Source: Proteobacteria bacterium SG_bin9 (GTDB lineage Bacteria; Pseudomonadota; Alphaproteobacteria; Rhizobiales; Xanthobacteraceae). Taken from it: a stretch of DNA of 62,091 nt. Location: NCBI GenBank assembly GCA_002083525.1, contig LWDM01000032.1, positions 407 through 62,497 on the forward strand, in the 5' to 3' direction. Positions 17,452-25,575 of this stretch are shown here, piece after piece. The notes beneath the pieces were generated by a model. That model was not told the origin of the DNA. It was given only the letters and a program-made list of their open reading frames with translations, and searched no databases. Both the position numbers and the translations under genes were made by a program. Position 1 is the first letter of the stretch. The number at the start of each line of letters is the position of its first letter.

Positions 17452-19317
17452 ATGGTCCCGAAGGCGGCGAAAGCCCTTGCCGCGCTGTATCTGCTGTTTG
17501 CTCCCTCGCTTGCGATTGCGCAGACGAGCGAGGATCAGCGACTCAATCACGACCGGCTGAGCCGGGAGGAGCGGCAGTGCCGTGCGTTTCCGCCGGCGCA
17601 AAGCATCGAGGCCTGCACCCGGCTGATCGACAAGACGCCCGATGGTATTGAGCGTGCCGGCTACTACACCCGGCGCGGCTTCAGTCACGGGAGGCTCGGC
17701 GACTGCGACTCCGCTATCGCGGATTACGGCGAGGCGATCCGTCTCGCGCCGTCGAACGATCATTACCTGGCGCGTTCGCATCAGTGGGCGGCGTGCAAGG
17801 GCGATCTCGATCGCGCGATCGCCGACCTCACGGAAGCCATCCGCATCCAGCCCGACGCCTACAACCATGTCCTGCGTGGCGAGCGCCTTGCCATGAAGGG
17901 CGATCTCGCGCGCGCGGCGGCCGACTTCGATCGCGCGATCCGGATCGATCCGAAATCGGCGCGCGCGTTCGACGGACGCGGACTGGTCTGGCGCGACAGA
18001 GGAGATTTCAAGCGCGCACTCGCCGATCTCGATACGGCGATCCAGCTGGAATCCGAATCGTCGCATTACGCCAGTCGTGGATCGGTGTGGCGGGCGATGG
18101 GCGATCTGACGCGCGCGTTGGCCGATCAGGACAAGGCCGTCGAGATCGGCACGGACCAGACGCTGCCTTTGTCGCTCGCGCGGCGCGGCGACACGCTGCG
18201 CTACATGGGCAACTATCCGCGCGCACTCACCGACTACGACAAGGCGCTCGAGATGGCGCCGACCTTCATCGTGGCGCTGACCGGGCGGGGACTGACCTAC
18301 GAGAAGATGGGCGATGCGGAGCGGGCCCGCGCCGATTTTGCCAAGGCCGTTGAATCGCGCTGGACGGGCGACGTCGACGGGGCACGCGAAACGGCGCGTG
18401 CGCGGCTGGCGTCGTTCGATTCCGGGCAGGCGCCGCCGCCGATCCCCGCCGCGCCGTCGAAGGCGGCCGGCCTGACGTCAATTCCGACGCCCGCGATCGC
18501 GGCGCCGATCCTCACCAAGCCGCTTCCCGCCGAGCAGGTTCAGGCGATGGCCGCGTCGCAGGGGCGGCGGATCGCGCTCGTGATCGGCAACACGACCTAC
18601 ATGAACAAGAACATGCCGTCGCTGATTAATCCGCGTAACGATGCCGAGGCGGTTGCGACGCTGTTCCGTAATATCGGTTTCCAGTCCGTCACGCTGCTGG
18701 TCAATGCATCGCGTCCGCGCCTGATCGATGCGTTACGGACGATGCAGGCGCAAGCCAAGACCGCGGACTGGGCCGTGGTCTATTACGCGGGGCACGGGAT
18801 CGAGGTGAATGGCGTGAACTACATGGTCCCGGTCGACGCCAATGTCGGGCCCGGCCGCGACATGCGGGCCGAGGGTATTTCGCTCGACGAGGTGATGACC
18901 TCCGTCGATGGCGCGCGGAAGATCAAGCTGGTCATCCTCGATGCCTGCCGCGACAACCCGTTCGCGGTCACCGTGAGCGCAACTGCGACACAAGCGCAGG
19001 TCGCGTCGGCCGGAACACCGGACAGCGGCATTGCGACGCGATCCGCCGGCCGTGGCCTGGGCGAGGTGAAGGTCTCCGGCGCGTCGCTGGTCGTCTATGC
19101 GGCGAAGCACGGGCAGACCGCTCTCGACGGCGAAGGCGAGAATTCGCCGTTCGCGATTGCGCTGGTGCAGCGGCTGGCGACGCCCGGCGTCGAGATCAAC
19201 AAAATCTTTCGCCTCGTGCGCGACGACGTGATGGAAGCGACCGCCGGGCGGCAGGAGCCGTTCACCTACGGCTCGCTGCCGGGCCGCGAGGATTTCTTCT
19301 TCGTGGCGGCGAAGTAG
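17452..19317 (+). CDS. Secreted TPR protein with C-terminal caspase (peptidase C14) domain
   Basis: A 621-residue protein. ATG at 17452 is preferred because GGGAGG lies five bases before it and it gives a clean signal peptide ending AIAQT; an ATG eight codons earlier lacks a ribosome site. At least six TPR units (about 70-305) are followed by an Ala/Pro linker and a caspase-like domain from about 370. The catalytic dyad is intact: His448 in YYAGHGIE and Cys499 in ILDACRDNPF. Family members cleave after basic or acidic residues and can act as stress or cell-envelope proteases. Export to the periplasm is inferred. It is followed by another exported protein with a ClpP-like fold. Confidence 0.9.
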   Translation: MVPKAAKALAALYLLFAPSLAIAQTSEDQRLNHDRLSREERQCRAFPPAQSIEACTRLIDKTPDGIERAGYYTRRGFSHGRLGDCDSAIADYGEAIRLAPSNDHYLARSHQWAACKGDLDRAIADLTEAIRIQPDAYNHVLRGERLAMKGDLARAAADFDRAIRIDPKSARAFDGRGLVWRDRGDFKRALADLDTAIQLESESSHYASRGSVWRAMGDLTRALADQDKAVEIGTDQTLPLSLARRGDTLRYMGNYPRALTDYDKALEMAPTFIVALTGRGLTYEKMGDAERARADFAKAVESRWTGDVDGARETARARLASFDSGQAPPPIPAAPSKAAGLTSIPTPAIAAPILTKPLPAEQVQAMAASQGRRIALVIGNTTYMNKNMPSLINPRNDAEAVATLFRNIGFQSVTLLVNASRPRLIDALRTMQAQAKTADWAVVYYAGHGIEVNGVNYMVPVDANVGPGRDMRAEGISLDEVMTSVDGARKIKLVILDACRDNPFAVTVSATATQAQVASAGTPDSGIATRSAGRGLGEVKVSGASLVVYAAKHGQTALDGEGENSPFAIALVQRLATPGVEINKIFRLVRDDVMEATAGRQEPFTYGSLPGREDFFFVAAK

Positions 19318-19522
19318 CCGGATTGCGGCCCGCAAGTTCTGGCAATGATGTCTGCTGCGACGGTGGCCTACCGTCGCGGAGATGCCGCTGCTCCCACAAA
19401 ACGGTAATCTGCAACCCGCGACGCACGCGGAGATTTGTCGAAGCGGATGTGGTGGCGTCATCGACTTGCTTTGTTCGGATGGCTAGCATCGGCTCGTCCG
19501 TGCCCATCGCTTCCGTCGTGTC

Positions 19523-20836
19523 ATGAAACTGTTTCAGTCCCATCTGGCCGCCGCCGTTCTGATCGCGGCTTCGTTCGCTCTCGGCGGACACGCGCTTGCT
19601 GCTCCGGGCAAGGGGACGCCCCCGAGCAAGGACGCGCCCGCCAAGCCGGCGAAAAGTCCTCCGTCGCCCAATATGATGTTCTACATCGCCAAGGGGGCGC
19701 CGGATTCCTGCGGCCGCGGTTGCGACACCTGGATTGCCGCGGAAGGCCAGATCGACGGCAGCACGGCGGGCCGCATGCGCCGCTTTCTGGCGCAGCACAA
19801 GGACAAGAGTCTGCCCATCTATTTCTTCTCGCCGGGCGGCAACGTCGATCAGTCGCTGCAGATGGGGAAGCTGCTGCGCGCCCGTAACGCGACCGCGCGC
19901 GTCGGACGCACCCTCGTCAAGGCATGCGAGACCGACAAGCAGTTCGACAAGGCGTGCCTCAAGCTGAAGCAGGCGGGCGGTGTGCTCGACTCCGATCTTG
20001 CGGTTCGCGGGTCGATCTGTGCGTCGGCGTGCTCGTATGCGTTCCTCGGCGCGACGACGCGTGAGGTGTCGCCGGAAGTCGTGTTCGGCGTCCACTCCGG
20101 AAAAATCTTCCTGCGCTTCAGCGGTCCGGTGGCGCCGCCCGCGGAAGTGCGGGCCGCGTTCCTGCGGCGGAGCCGCGATCGCTCCGATCTGGCGATTGCG
20201 AGCTACATGCTGAACATGGGCGTTTCACCCGATCTCTACGAACTCGCGAAGACGATCAAGTTCGAGAGCATGCACGCGGTCACGCGCGAGGAGCTGTACC
20301 GGTTCAAGGTCGATCAGCGCGACTTCATCGATCTGTCATGGAAGTTCGAGAACAGATCGCAGCGGCGCTTTGCTTTCAAACTTGCGATCGAACGCAACGA
20401 GGCAAAGAACACGTTTCGCAAGGTGCAGTGGAGCGCTTTCTGCCTGACGTCGGAGCGCTTCCTTCTCGAATTCCGCCGGGAGACGGACGGCGCTGCATTG
20501 CTCGCGCCGAGGCTGACGCTCGCCGGGCTAGGGCCCACGCCGCTCGAGTTCGTCTCGCGGCCCACGGGCGCGGCGGTCGGGCAGGAGGTCTGGTACCTGT
20601 CGATGTCGAAAACGCTCTTTCAGTCGTTCATCGACAAGGGCGAGGCCGAGTTCTTGCTGACGGCGCTCGGCGATAACAGCCGGCCGTTGCGCCGCGCCGT
20701 CAAGCTGTCGGCGCTCGGCCTGTCGCAGGCGATGACCCAGGTCAATGAAGCGTGCCCCGCGGCCGCGCCCAACAAAGGTGCGCCGCCGGCTGCCGAGGCG
20801 CGGCCGGAGGCGAATATCCTCGATCTGCCGATCTAG
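19523..20836 (+). CDS. Exported ClpP-fold protein with CGxxC and CxSxC motifs (COG3904-like)
   Basis: A 437-residue protein with a signal peptide (about 1-26). A ClpP/crotonase-like region runs from about 55 to 260: CGRGC (63-67) then W70, a beta strand and oxyanion-type turn FFSPGGNVDQS (101-111), candidate nucleophile Ser168 in CASAC (166-170) and candidate histidine His191 in FGVHSG. The remaining 170 residues form a C-terminal domain I do not recognise. The pattern matches periplasmic ClpP-like proteins of unknown substrate. The same motif order recurs in the gene at 23270, so the two look like distant paralogues. It starts 205 bases after the caspase gene. Confidence 0.75.
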   Translation: MKLFQSHLAAAVLIAASFALGGHALAAPGKGTPPSKDAPAKPAKSPPSPNMMFYIAKGAPDSCGRGCDTWIAAEGQIDGSTAGRMRRFLAQHKDKSLPIYFFSPGGNVDQSLQMGKLLRARNATARVGRTLVKACETDKQFDKACLKLKQAGGVLDSDLAVRGSICASACSYAFLGATTREVSPEVVFGVHSGKIFLRFSGPVAPPAEVRAAFLRRSRDRSDLAIASYMLNMGVSPDLYELAKTIKFESMHAVTREELYRFKVDQRDFIDLSWKFENRSQRRFAFKLAIERNEAKNTFRKVQWSAFCLTSERFLLEFRRETDGAALLAPRLTLAGLGPTPLEFVSRPTGAAVGQEVWYLSMSKTLFQSFIDKGEAEFLLTALGDNSRPLRRAVKLSALGLSQAMTQVNEACPAAAPNKGAPPAAEARPEANILDLPI

Positions 20837-20983
20837 ACAGCAAGCCATCCTTCTGGCGACGCGTCGCGCGCGATGACCTCCAGCGTCATTGCAGCCCGCG
20901 CCGGTGCATGACTATGTTGCGCAACCGGCTCTATGCAATTGCATGAAGTCGCTTATATAGGCCCTCCACGCACATTTTGGCTC

Positions 20984-22132
20984 ATGTCGCTTTCCGAATA
21001 TCGCCTCGCGCCCACCGCCTTGATGCTGGGCAACTTCATCACCGGCACCACCATCCTCGCGCCTGCGGGCATGCTGGTTGAGCTGTCGCGCGACCTTGGC
21101 GTGACCATTCGCGAAGCCAGTCTGTTGATCACCTTCGGCGCGGCGGTGCTGTGCATCGGCTCGCCGCTGACGGCGTGGCTGACAAGCCGGATCGATCGCC
21201 GCGTGCTGCTGGCCTCCACCGTTGCCGTGATGGTCGTGGGCAATCTCGCCTCGGCCTTCACGACGAGCTTTGCCGTATTGATGATTCTGCGGCTGCTCAC
21301 GCTCGCCGTGGCCGTCCTCTATACGCCGCAGGCCGCCGGCACCATCGGTCTGATCGCGCCGCCCGAGAAGCGCGGCGGATTGATCTCGTACGTTTTCCTC
21401 GGCTGGTCGCTTGCGGCGGCCGTCGGCTTGCCGCTGGTCGCCTATGTATCGAGCCATTTCGGCTGGCGACTGGCGTTCGGCGGCATCTCGACGCTCGCGT
21501 TGATCGGTCTCGTTCTGCTGCTGACGCAACTGCCGCGCGGCGTCGCCGGCGTGCCGATCGATCTCAAGGCGTGGGGCGATGTGCTGCGCAATCCGCTGAT
21601 CCTGCTGCTGCTCGTGATCACCTGCGCGCAGATGGCGGGCCAGTTCGTGGTGTTCACCTTCATGGGCCCGTTGCTGACACGCCTTGCGGGCGCGAGCCCG
21701 GAGGCCGTTGCATCGGTGTTCGCGATCTACGGTGCGATGGGCTTCGTCGGCAACGTCATTGCCTCGCGCGTCGTCGACAACTGGGGCGCGTATCGCTCAT
21801 CGGTGACCTGGATGTGCGCGCTCTTGGCCGGCGCGACGATCTGGGCGCTCGGTGCGGGAATCCTGCCGGCGATGTTCGTCGGCGCCGCCATCTGGGGATT
21901 GGGATTCGCTTCGACCAATTCGATGCAGCAGGTCAGGCTGGTCGGCGCGGCGCCGGCGCTTGCGGGCGCATCGGTCTCGTTGAACACGTCGTCACTTTAT
22001 ATCGGCCAGGGCCTCGGCTCGGCGATCGGCGGCGCGCTGTTCGCGCGCGAGATGTACTTCGCGCTCGGCTATACGTCCGTCGCCCTGATCGCGTTCTCGA
22101 TCGGCATTCTGTTCCTGACGCGGCGCGGCTAG
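20984..22132 (+). CDS. MFS transporter, DHA1-type
   Basis: A 382-residue inner-membrane protein with twelve predicted hydrophobic helices, of the AraJ/arabinose-efflux-like branch of the major facilitator superfamily. LTSRIDRRVLL between helices 2 and 3 is the family loop motif, and PPEKRGGLISYVFLGWSLAAAVGLPL carries the helix 4-5 signature of drug:H+ antiporters. The start at 20984 is a judgement; an ATG 17 codons upstream is possible, and neither has a strong ribosome site. Substrate unknown. It stands alone. Confidence 0.88.
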   Translation: MSLSEYRLAPTALMLGNFITGTTILAPAGMLVELSRDLGVTIREASLLITFGAAVLCIGSPLTAWLTSRIDRRVLLASTVAVMVVGNLASAFTTSFAVLMILRLLTLAVAVLYTPQAAGTIGLIAPPEKRGGLISYVFLGWSLAAAVGLPLVAYVSSHFGWRLAFGGISTLALIGLVLLLTQLPRGVAGVPIDLKAWGDVLRNPLILLLLVITCAQMAGQFVVFTFMGPLLTRLAGASPEAVASVFAIYGAMGFVGNVIASRVVDNWGAYRSSVTWMCALLAGATIWALGAGILPAMFVGAAIWGLGFASTNSMQQVRLVGAAPALAGASVSLNTSSLYIGQGLGSAIGGALFAREMYFALGYTSVALIAFSIGILFLTRRG

Positions 22133-22221
22133 CGCACCCCGGTTCACTAGGCGTGCCGCGATTTTGCCGCTAGATTTTGAAATGCCGCGGCTGCCTCAGG
22201 AATGCCATTACGTTTTCCGCC

Positions 22222-22638
22222 ATGATTTTTCCCTGTCGATTGCTTGCCGTCGTCATTGCCGTGTCCTGCCTCGCGGGTTGCGCGTCGCTGCCCGGCGTCT
22301 GCATTGCACCGGCGCAGCCGATGGTCAGCGCCGAGATGCTGTTCGGCCGCAACATCGGTGACCGCTTGGGTGTGAGCGAGACTGATTTCGCACGCTTCGC
22401 GGCACGTGAGATCACGCCGCGCTTTCCGGATGGGCTGACGATCATCGACGCGCGCGGACAATATCGCGACACGGAGCGTGCGCGCTTGGTCCGCGAACCG
22501 AGCAAGCTTGTGCTCGTGACTTTCCGCGACGATCCGCAAAAGCGCACGGCGCTTGGCGAAATCGCAGAGGCTTACAAGACTGCATTCAAGCAGCAGTCGG
22601 TGCTGACCACCGTGCGCGAAACCTGCGCGAGCTTCTGA
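22222..22638 (+). CDS. DUF3574 lipoprotein
   Basis: A 138-residue lipoprotein. The N-terminus MIFPCRLLAVVIAVSC leads into a lipobox LAGC. The body carries the DUF3574 hallmarks MVSAEMLFGRNIG, ITPRFPDGLTIIDARGQYRD and a C-terminal AYKTAFKQQSVL segment. The function of the domain is not established. I chose ATG 22222 over an earlier in-frame ATG because only the shorter form gives a proper lipoprotein signal. It converges with yidD a few bases downstream. Confidence 0.85.
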   Translation: MIFPCRLLAVVIAVSCLAGCASLPGVCIAPAQPMVSAEMLFGRNIGDRLGVSETDFARFAAREITPRFPDGLTIIDARGQYRDTERARLVREPSKLVLVTFRDDPQKRTALGEIAEAYKTAFKQQSVLTTVRETCASF

Positions 22639-22642
22639 CGCT

Positions 22643-23014
22643 TCAATCGGGAATGGCCTTGGTGCCGCGCCAGCGTGCGTAACGCCACGGCAAGAACCAG
22701 CGTGCGCGTTCAGGCTTGTGCTTCGGCACGAAGTCGAGGCCCGACGTGCCCCACGGCTGACAGCGCAGCAAGCGCGCGAGCGTCATCCATCCGCCGGACC
22801 ACAGGCCGAAGCGCATGATCGCTTCCTCGCCGTAAGCCGAGCAGGTCGGAATGTGGCGGCAGTTCAAGCCGATCAGCGGCGACAGCGTGTAGCGATAGCC
22901 GAGGATCAGTCCACGGCCGGCCTTGCGCGGCAGCGCCAACAGTCCCGAGGCGCACTGCGGACACTCGCTTGCGTGTTGCGATTTCGGTTCCATCGCTTGC
23001 GTTGTCGGTTCCAT
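22643..23014 (-). CDS. yidD: Membrane protein insertion efficiency factor YidD
   Basis: A 123-residue protein of the YidD family, which assists YidC in inserting inner-membrane proteins. The diagnostic block YRYTLSPLIGLNCRHIPTCS, AYGEEAIMRFG and RLLRCQPWGTSGLDFVP is complete; the three central cysteines are conserved. It carries an N-terminal extension of about 25 residues with an extra CPQC pair and a C-terminal tail (RWFLPWRYARWRGTKAIPD). The usual neighbours rnpA, rpmH and yidC are absent, as is common in alphaproteobacteria. An ATG seven codons inside is an alternative start. Confidence 0.92.
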   Translation of the reverse strand: MEPTTQAMEPKSQHASECPQCASGLLALPRKAGRGLILGYRYTLSPLIGLNCRHIPTCSAYGEEAIMRFGLWSGGWMTLARLLRCQPWGTSGLDFVPKHKPERARWFLPWRYARWRGTKAIPD

Positions 23015-23269
23015 AGGCAACTGCACCGAAAGTTTGCGGCACTTTGCCGTGTTCCACGTCAGGGAACCAGCGTTCCAGTGCAAATGCGCAACATGCGGCG
23101 GAAGAACACGTGAGTATGGTCGCACTGCACCAAAGTTCACTGGACGCGAATCTACCGCGTAGTTAGTTTTTTCATAACGATCACGTGACAGCATCATATC
23201 AGTTGCGTGGTGCCGTGACCGATTTGTTGTCGACCTGCGAAGGCCGATTGGGGCGGGGAAGGGACCAAC

Positions 23270-24130
23270 TTGCTGGAGTCGCTGTCTTTCGGCGGCTGGG
23301 CGCGCGTGTGCGCCGCCGCTATGACCATGATCTTGGCTGGCATCGCCACCCTGGACACTTCCGCACATGCCAACGCCATCATGGAAGAGCGCAAGCTTCC
23401 GATGCGCTTTACCTGGCACGATCGCAACGACAACGATCCGCTGGCTAAAACGATCTGCGGCCAGCAATGCAAAGGCTGGGTCGCCGCCGTCGGCGTCGTC
23501 ACCGGCGATACCGAAAAGGCCTTCGAGGAATTCTCTCGCGACAGGAATTTGAGCGGCGCGACCATCGTGCTCGATTCGAGCGGCGGCTCGGTGCTTGACG
23601 CGATCGAGCTCGGCCGGCGCTGGCGCAAGCTCGGCGTTCACACCGCGGTCGGTTTGACCTTCGACATTCACAGCCAGCAGGGCGAGCGCTCCGGCATCCT
23701 CGCGGAGGCCTACTGCGAATCGATGTGTGCATTTCTGATGCTGGCCGGCGACAAGCGCATCGTGCCGGATGGCGCGCATGTGCGCGTGCATCAGATCTGG
23801 CTCGGCGACCGCGTCGATAACGCCAAGGCATCCAACTATTCGGCGCAGGATCTAATGATCGTGCAGCGCGATGTCGGACGCCTCACCAAGTTTGCGTTCG
23901 AGATGGGCGGCACCGGCGAATTGCTCGACATCGCGCTCAGCGTGCCGCCGTGGGAGCCGCTGCGCGAGCTGTCGCATCGCGAATTGCGCCGCACCAACGT
24001 CATCAACACCGAAGTGCTGGTGGCGGAGGAGGCATCATCCGATCCAGCCGACTTTACGGCGACGATCACGGTCCCGCGCCGAACAGCCGAAGCGACGCCG
24101 ACCGGCGGCCTCGCAGCCGACCGCAAATAA
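23270..24130 (+). CDS. Exported ClpP-fold protein with CGxxC and CxSxC motifs (second paralogue)
   Basis: A 286-residue protein. The start is a TTG at 23270 behind a GGGGAAGGGA ribosome site; an ATG at 23321 would shorten the signal peptide. After the export signal (about 1-36) come CGQQC (63-67) plus W70, VLDSSGGSVLDA (100-111) as the ClpP-type glycine turn, candidate nucleophile Ser151 in CESMC (149-153) and His174 in VRVHQIW. This is the same motif order and spacing as the protein at 19523, but it lacks that protein's large C-terminal domain. The function is unknown; a periplasmic serine peptidase or an inactive scaffold are both possible. Confidence 0.72.
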   Translation: MLESLSFGGWARVCAAAMTMILAGIATLDTSAHANAIMEERKLPMRFTWHDRNDNDPLAKTICGQQCKGWVAAVGVVTGDTEKAFEEFSRDRNLSGATIVLDSSGGSVLDAIELGRRWRKLGVHTAVGLTFDIHSQQGERSGILAEAYCESMCAFLMLAGDKRIVPDGAHVRVHQIWLGDRVDNAKASNYSAQDLMIVQRDVGRLTKFAFEMGGTGELLDIALSVPPWEPLRELSHRELRRTNVINTEVLVAEEASSDPADFTATITVPRRTAEATPTGGLAADRK

Positions 24131-24155
24131 ATCGATTAACGGCAGTAGTTATGAG

Positions 24156-24611
24156 TCAGGCCTCGGCGGGGGCCTTGCCGTTGGCTCTTGCTTCGATCTG
24201 GCCGATGGCATCGACCACCGCGTCGAAGGTCAGCAGCGTCGAAGCATGACGCGCCTTGTAGTCCCGCACCGGTTCGAGCAGCGCGATATCCGCCCATTTC
24301 CCGGCCGGCGGCGCACCGTTTTCCTTCAGCATCTTCCGGACGGTTTCGCGCAGTTCGCGCAGTTCCAGGGCGTTCGACCCAACTACATGCGTGGCCATGA
24401 TCGAGGAGGAGGCCTGGCCCAGCGCGCACGCCTTCACGTCATGCGCGAAATCGGTCACCACCGGACCGTCCATCTTCAGATCCACCTTTACGGTCGACCC
24501 ACACAGTTTTGAATGGGCCGTGGCGGTAGCATCGGGTTCGGCCAGCCGTCCAAGGCGGGGAATGTTACCGGCCAGTTCGATAATTCTCTTGGTGTAGACG
24601 TCGTTTAGCAT
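24156..24611 (-). CDS. NifU/SufU-like iron-sulfur scaffold protein lacking the third cysteine
   Basis: A 151-residue protein of the IscU/NifU N-terminal fold. Cys37 (HSKLCGSTVKV) and Cys62 (VKACALGQASSS) sit at the positions of the first two cluster ligands. Where SufU/IscU have the third cysteine (an RxxC near the last helix), this protein has YKARHASTLL. Canonical scaffolds hold [2Fe-2S] through three cysteines plus an Asp or His, so this one may bind metal differently, for example through His, or act as a carrier. It is divergent from folE, and the two share a 214-base intergenic region. Confidence 0.82.
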   Translation of the reverse strand: MLNDVYTKRIIELAGNIPRLGRLAEPDATATAHSKLCGSTVKVDLKMDGPVVTDFAHDVKACALGQASSSIMATHVVGSNALELRELRETVRKMLKENGAPPAGKWADIALLEPVRDYKARHASTLLTFDAVVDAIGQIEARANGKAPAEA

Positions 24612-24642
24612 GACATCCCTTGGTCGCGGGGCAGGGCTGCCC

Positions 24643-24670
24643 TTGGCTCGCCCGGCCTGCTATCTTATAT
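24643..24670 (+). promoter_or_regulatory. Possible sigma-70 promoter for the folE leader
   Basis: TTGGCT at 24643 and TTATAT at 24665 are separated by 16 bases and fit a vegetative promoter. Transcription would then begin near 24677, giving a leader of about 150 nucleotides before folE. This is a visual match only. Confidence 0.3.
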
Positions 24671-24689
24671 AGGTCAGAGGTTGCAGGAA

Positions 24690-24815
24690 TAAACCCATCC
24701 GGCCCGGAAGCCGTAGCTTTTGGAGTAAGGCTGGAGGGATGCAAGGCGTCCAGCGGCGTTTTAGCGCTGAGGCGGCTTCCCGGTGACACACCCGGCGCCT
24801 TTGGGGCCGGTCGAA
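24690..24815 (+). ncRNA. Structured 5' leader of folE (candidate cis-regulatory RNA)
   Basis: The leader folds by eye into a multibranched structure. An outer stem pairs 24706-24713 (GGAAGCCG) with 24773-24780 (CGGCTTCC) and can be extended by CCC/CGG across one bulged base. It encloses a perfect 6-bp hairpin (24730-24735 with 24749-24754) and a small GCG/CGC hairpin. A separate GC-rich hairpin (CCGGC at 24792, GCCGG at 24806) ends just before the folE ribosome site and could mask it. A conserved alphaproteobacterial 'folE' RNA motif has been reported upstream of GTP cyclohydrolase genes; this element is a good candidate, but I could not align it. Confidence 0.5.
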
Positions 24816-24825
24816 CGGAGTCGAA

Positions 24826-25479
24826 ATGGACGCGATCATCAAACAAATCAGGGCCGGAACAGCGCCCGACAAGACCACCTCGGACAAGCAGACACCCAAC
24901 CCCAGCATCAAGCGCCCGACGCGCGACGAGGCCGAGCGCGCGGTGAAGACGCTGCTCGCCTATATCGGCGAGGACACGGCGCGCGAAGGCCTGCTCGATA
25001 CGCCGCGCCGCGTCGTCGAGGCCTACGACGAGCTGTTCCAGGGCTACGGCCAGGATTACGCCGAGGTTCTCAACCGCACGTTCGGCGAGACCGCCGGCTA
25101 CGACGATTTTGTGCTCGTGCGCGACATCGGCTTCAACTCGCACTGCGAGCACCACATGATGCCGTTCTACGGCAAGGCGCACATCGCCTATGCTCCGGTG
25201 GAGCGGGTGGTGGGTCTGTCGAAGCTGGCGCGCGTGGTCGATATCTTCGCGCATCGCCTGCAGACGCAGGAGCATCTGACGGCGCAGATCACCAACGCCA
25301 TCGACGAGATTCTCCAGCCGCGTGGTGTGGCGGTGATGATCGAAGCCGAGCATACCTGCATGTCGGTGCGCGGCGTCGCCAAGGAAGGCACGCTGACGCT
25401 GACCACGCGTTACACCGGCCTCTTCCGCGACAATCCGCAGGAGCAGGCCCGTTTCCTCTCCCTGGTGCGAGGGCGCTAA
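24826..25479 (+). CDS. folE: GTP cyclohydrolase I
   Basis: A 217-residue decameric enzyme converting GTP to 7,8-dihydroneopterin triphosphate, the first step of folate synthesis. Zinc ligands are Cys107 and His110 in NSHCEHHMMPF and Cys178 in AEHTCMSVRG; catalytic His109 and His176 are present, as is the substrate loop VVGLSKLARVVDIFAHRLQ. The variable N-terminal 30 residues are Lys/Thr/Pro-rich. The start has a CGGAG ribosome site. It lies behind a structured leader and upstream of hisI, with a palindromic repeat between. Confidence 0.97.
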   Translation: MDAIIKQIRAGTAPDKTTSDKQTPNPSIKRPTRDEAERAVKTLLAYIGEDTAREGLLDTPRRVVEAYDELFQGYGQDYAEVLNRTFGETAGYDDFVLVRDIGFNSHCEHHMMPFYGKAHIAYAPVERVVGLSKLARVVDIFAHRLQTQEHLTAQITNAIDEILQPRGVAVMIEAEHTCMSVRGVAKEGTLTLTTRYTGLFRDNPQEQARFLSLVRGR

Positions 25480-25506
25480 GATTAGCCCTCGCAGGGGATT
25501 ATTCTG

Positions 25507-25557
25507 CGAGCATGATCTTATCGGAAAACCGGTACTCACTTTTCCGGATCATGCTCG
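25507..25557. repeat. Interspersed palindrome, GCATGATC type, copy 1
   Basis: A 51-bp near-perfect palindrome with ends CGAGCATGATC and GATCATGCTCG and a core related to GGAAAACCGGTACTCACTTTTCC. It lies between folE and hisI and may form a cruciform or RNA hairpin. A diverged second copy sits at 37563-37612. It is a well-spread intergenic repeat of Rhizobiales (recollection). Confidence 0.88.
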
Positions 25558-25575
25558 TGAAGCGAAGGCTTTATC

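Noticed and set aside
19357..19377. Hairpin GCGACGGT/ACCGTCGC after the caspase gene as terminator
   Set aside because: The stem is perfect but is not followed by a T-run, so intrinsic termination is doubtful.
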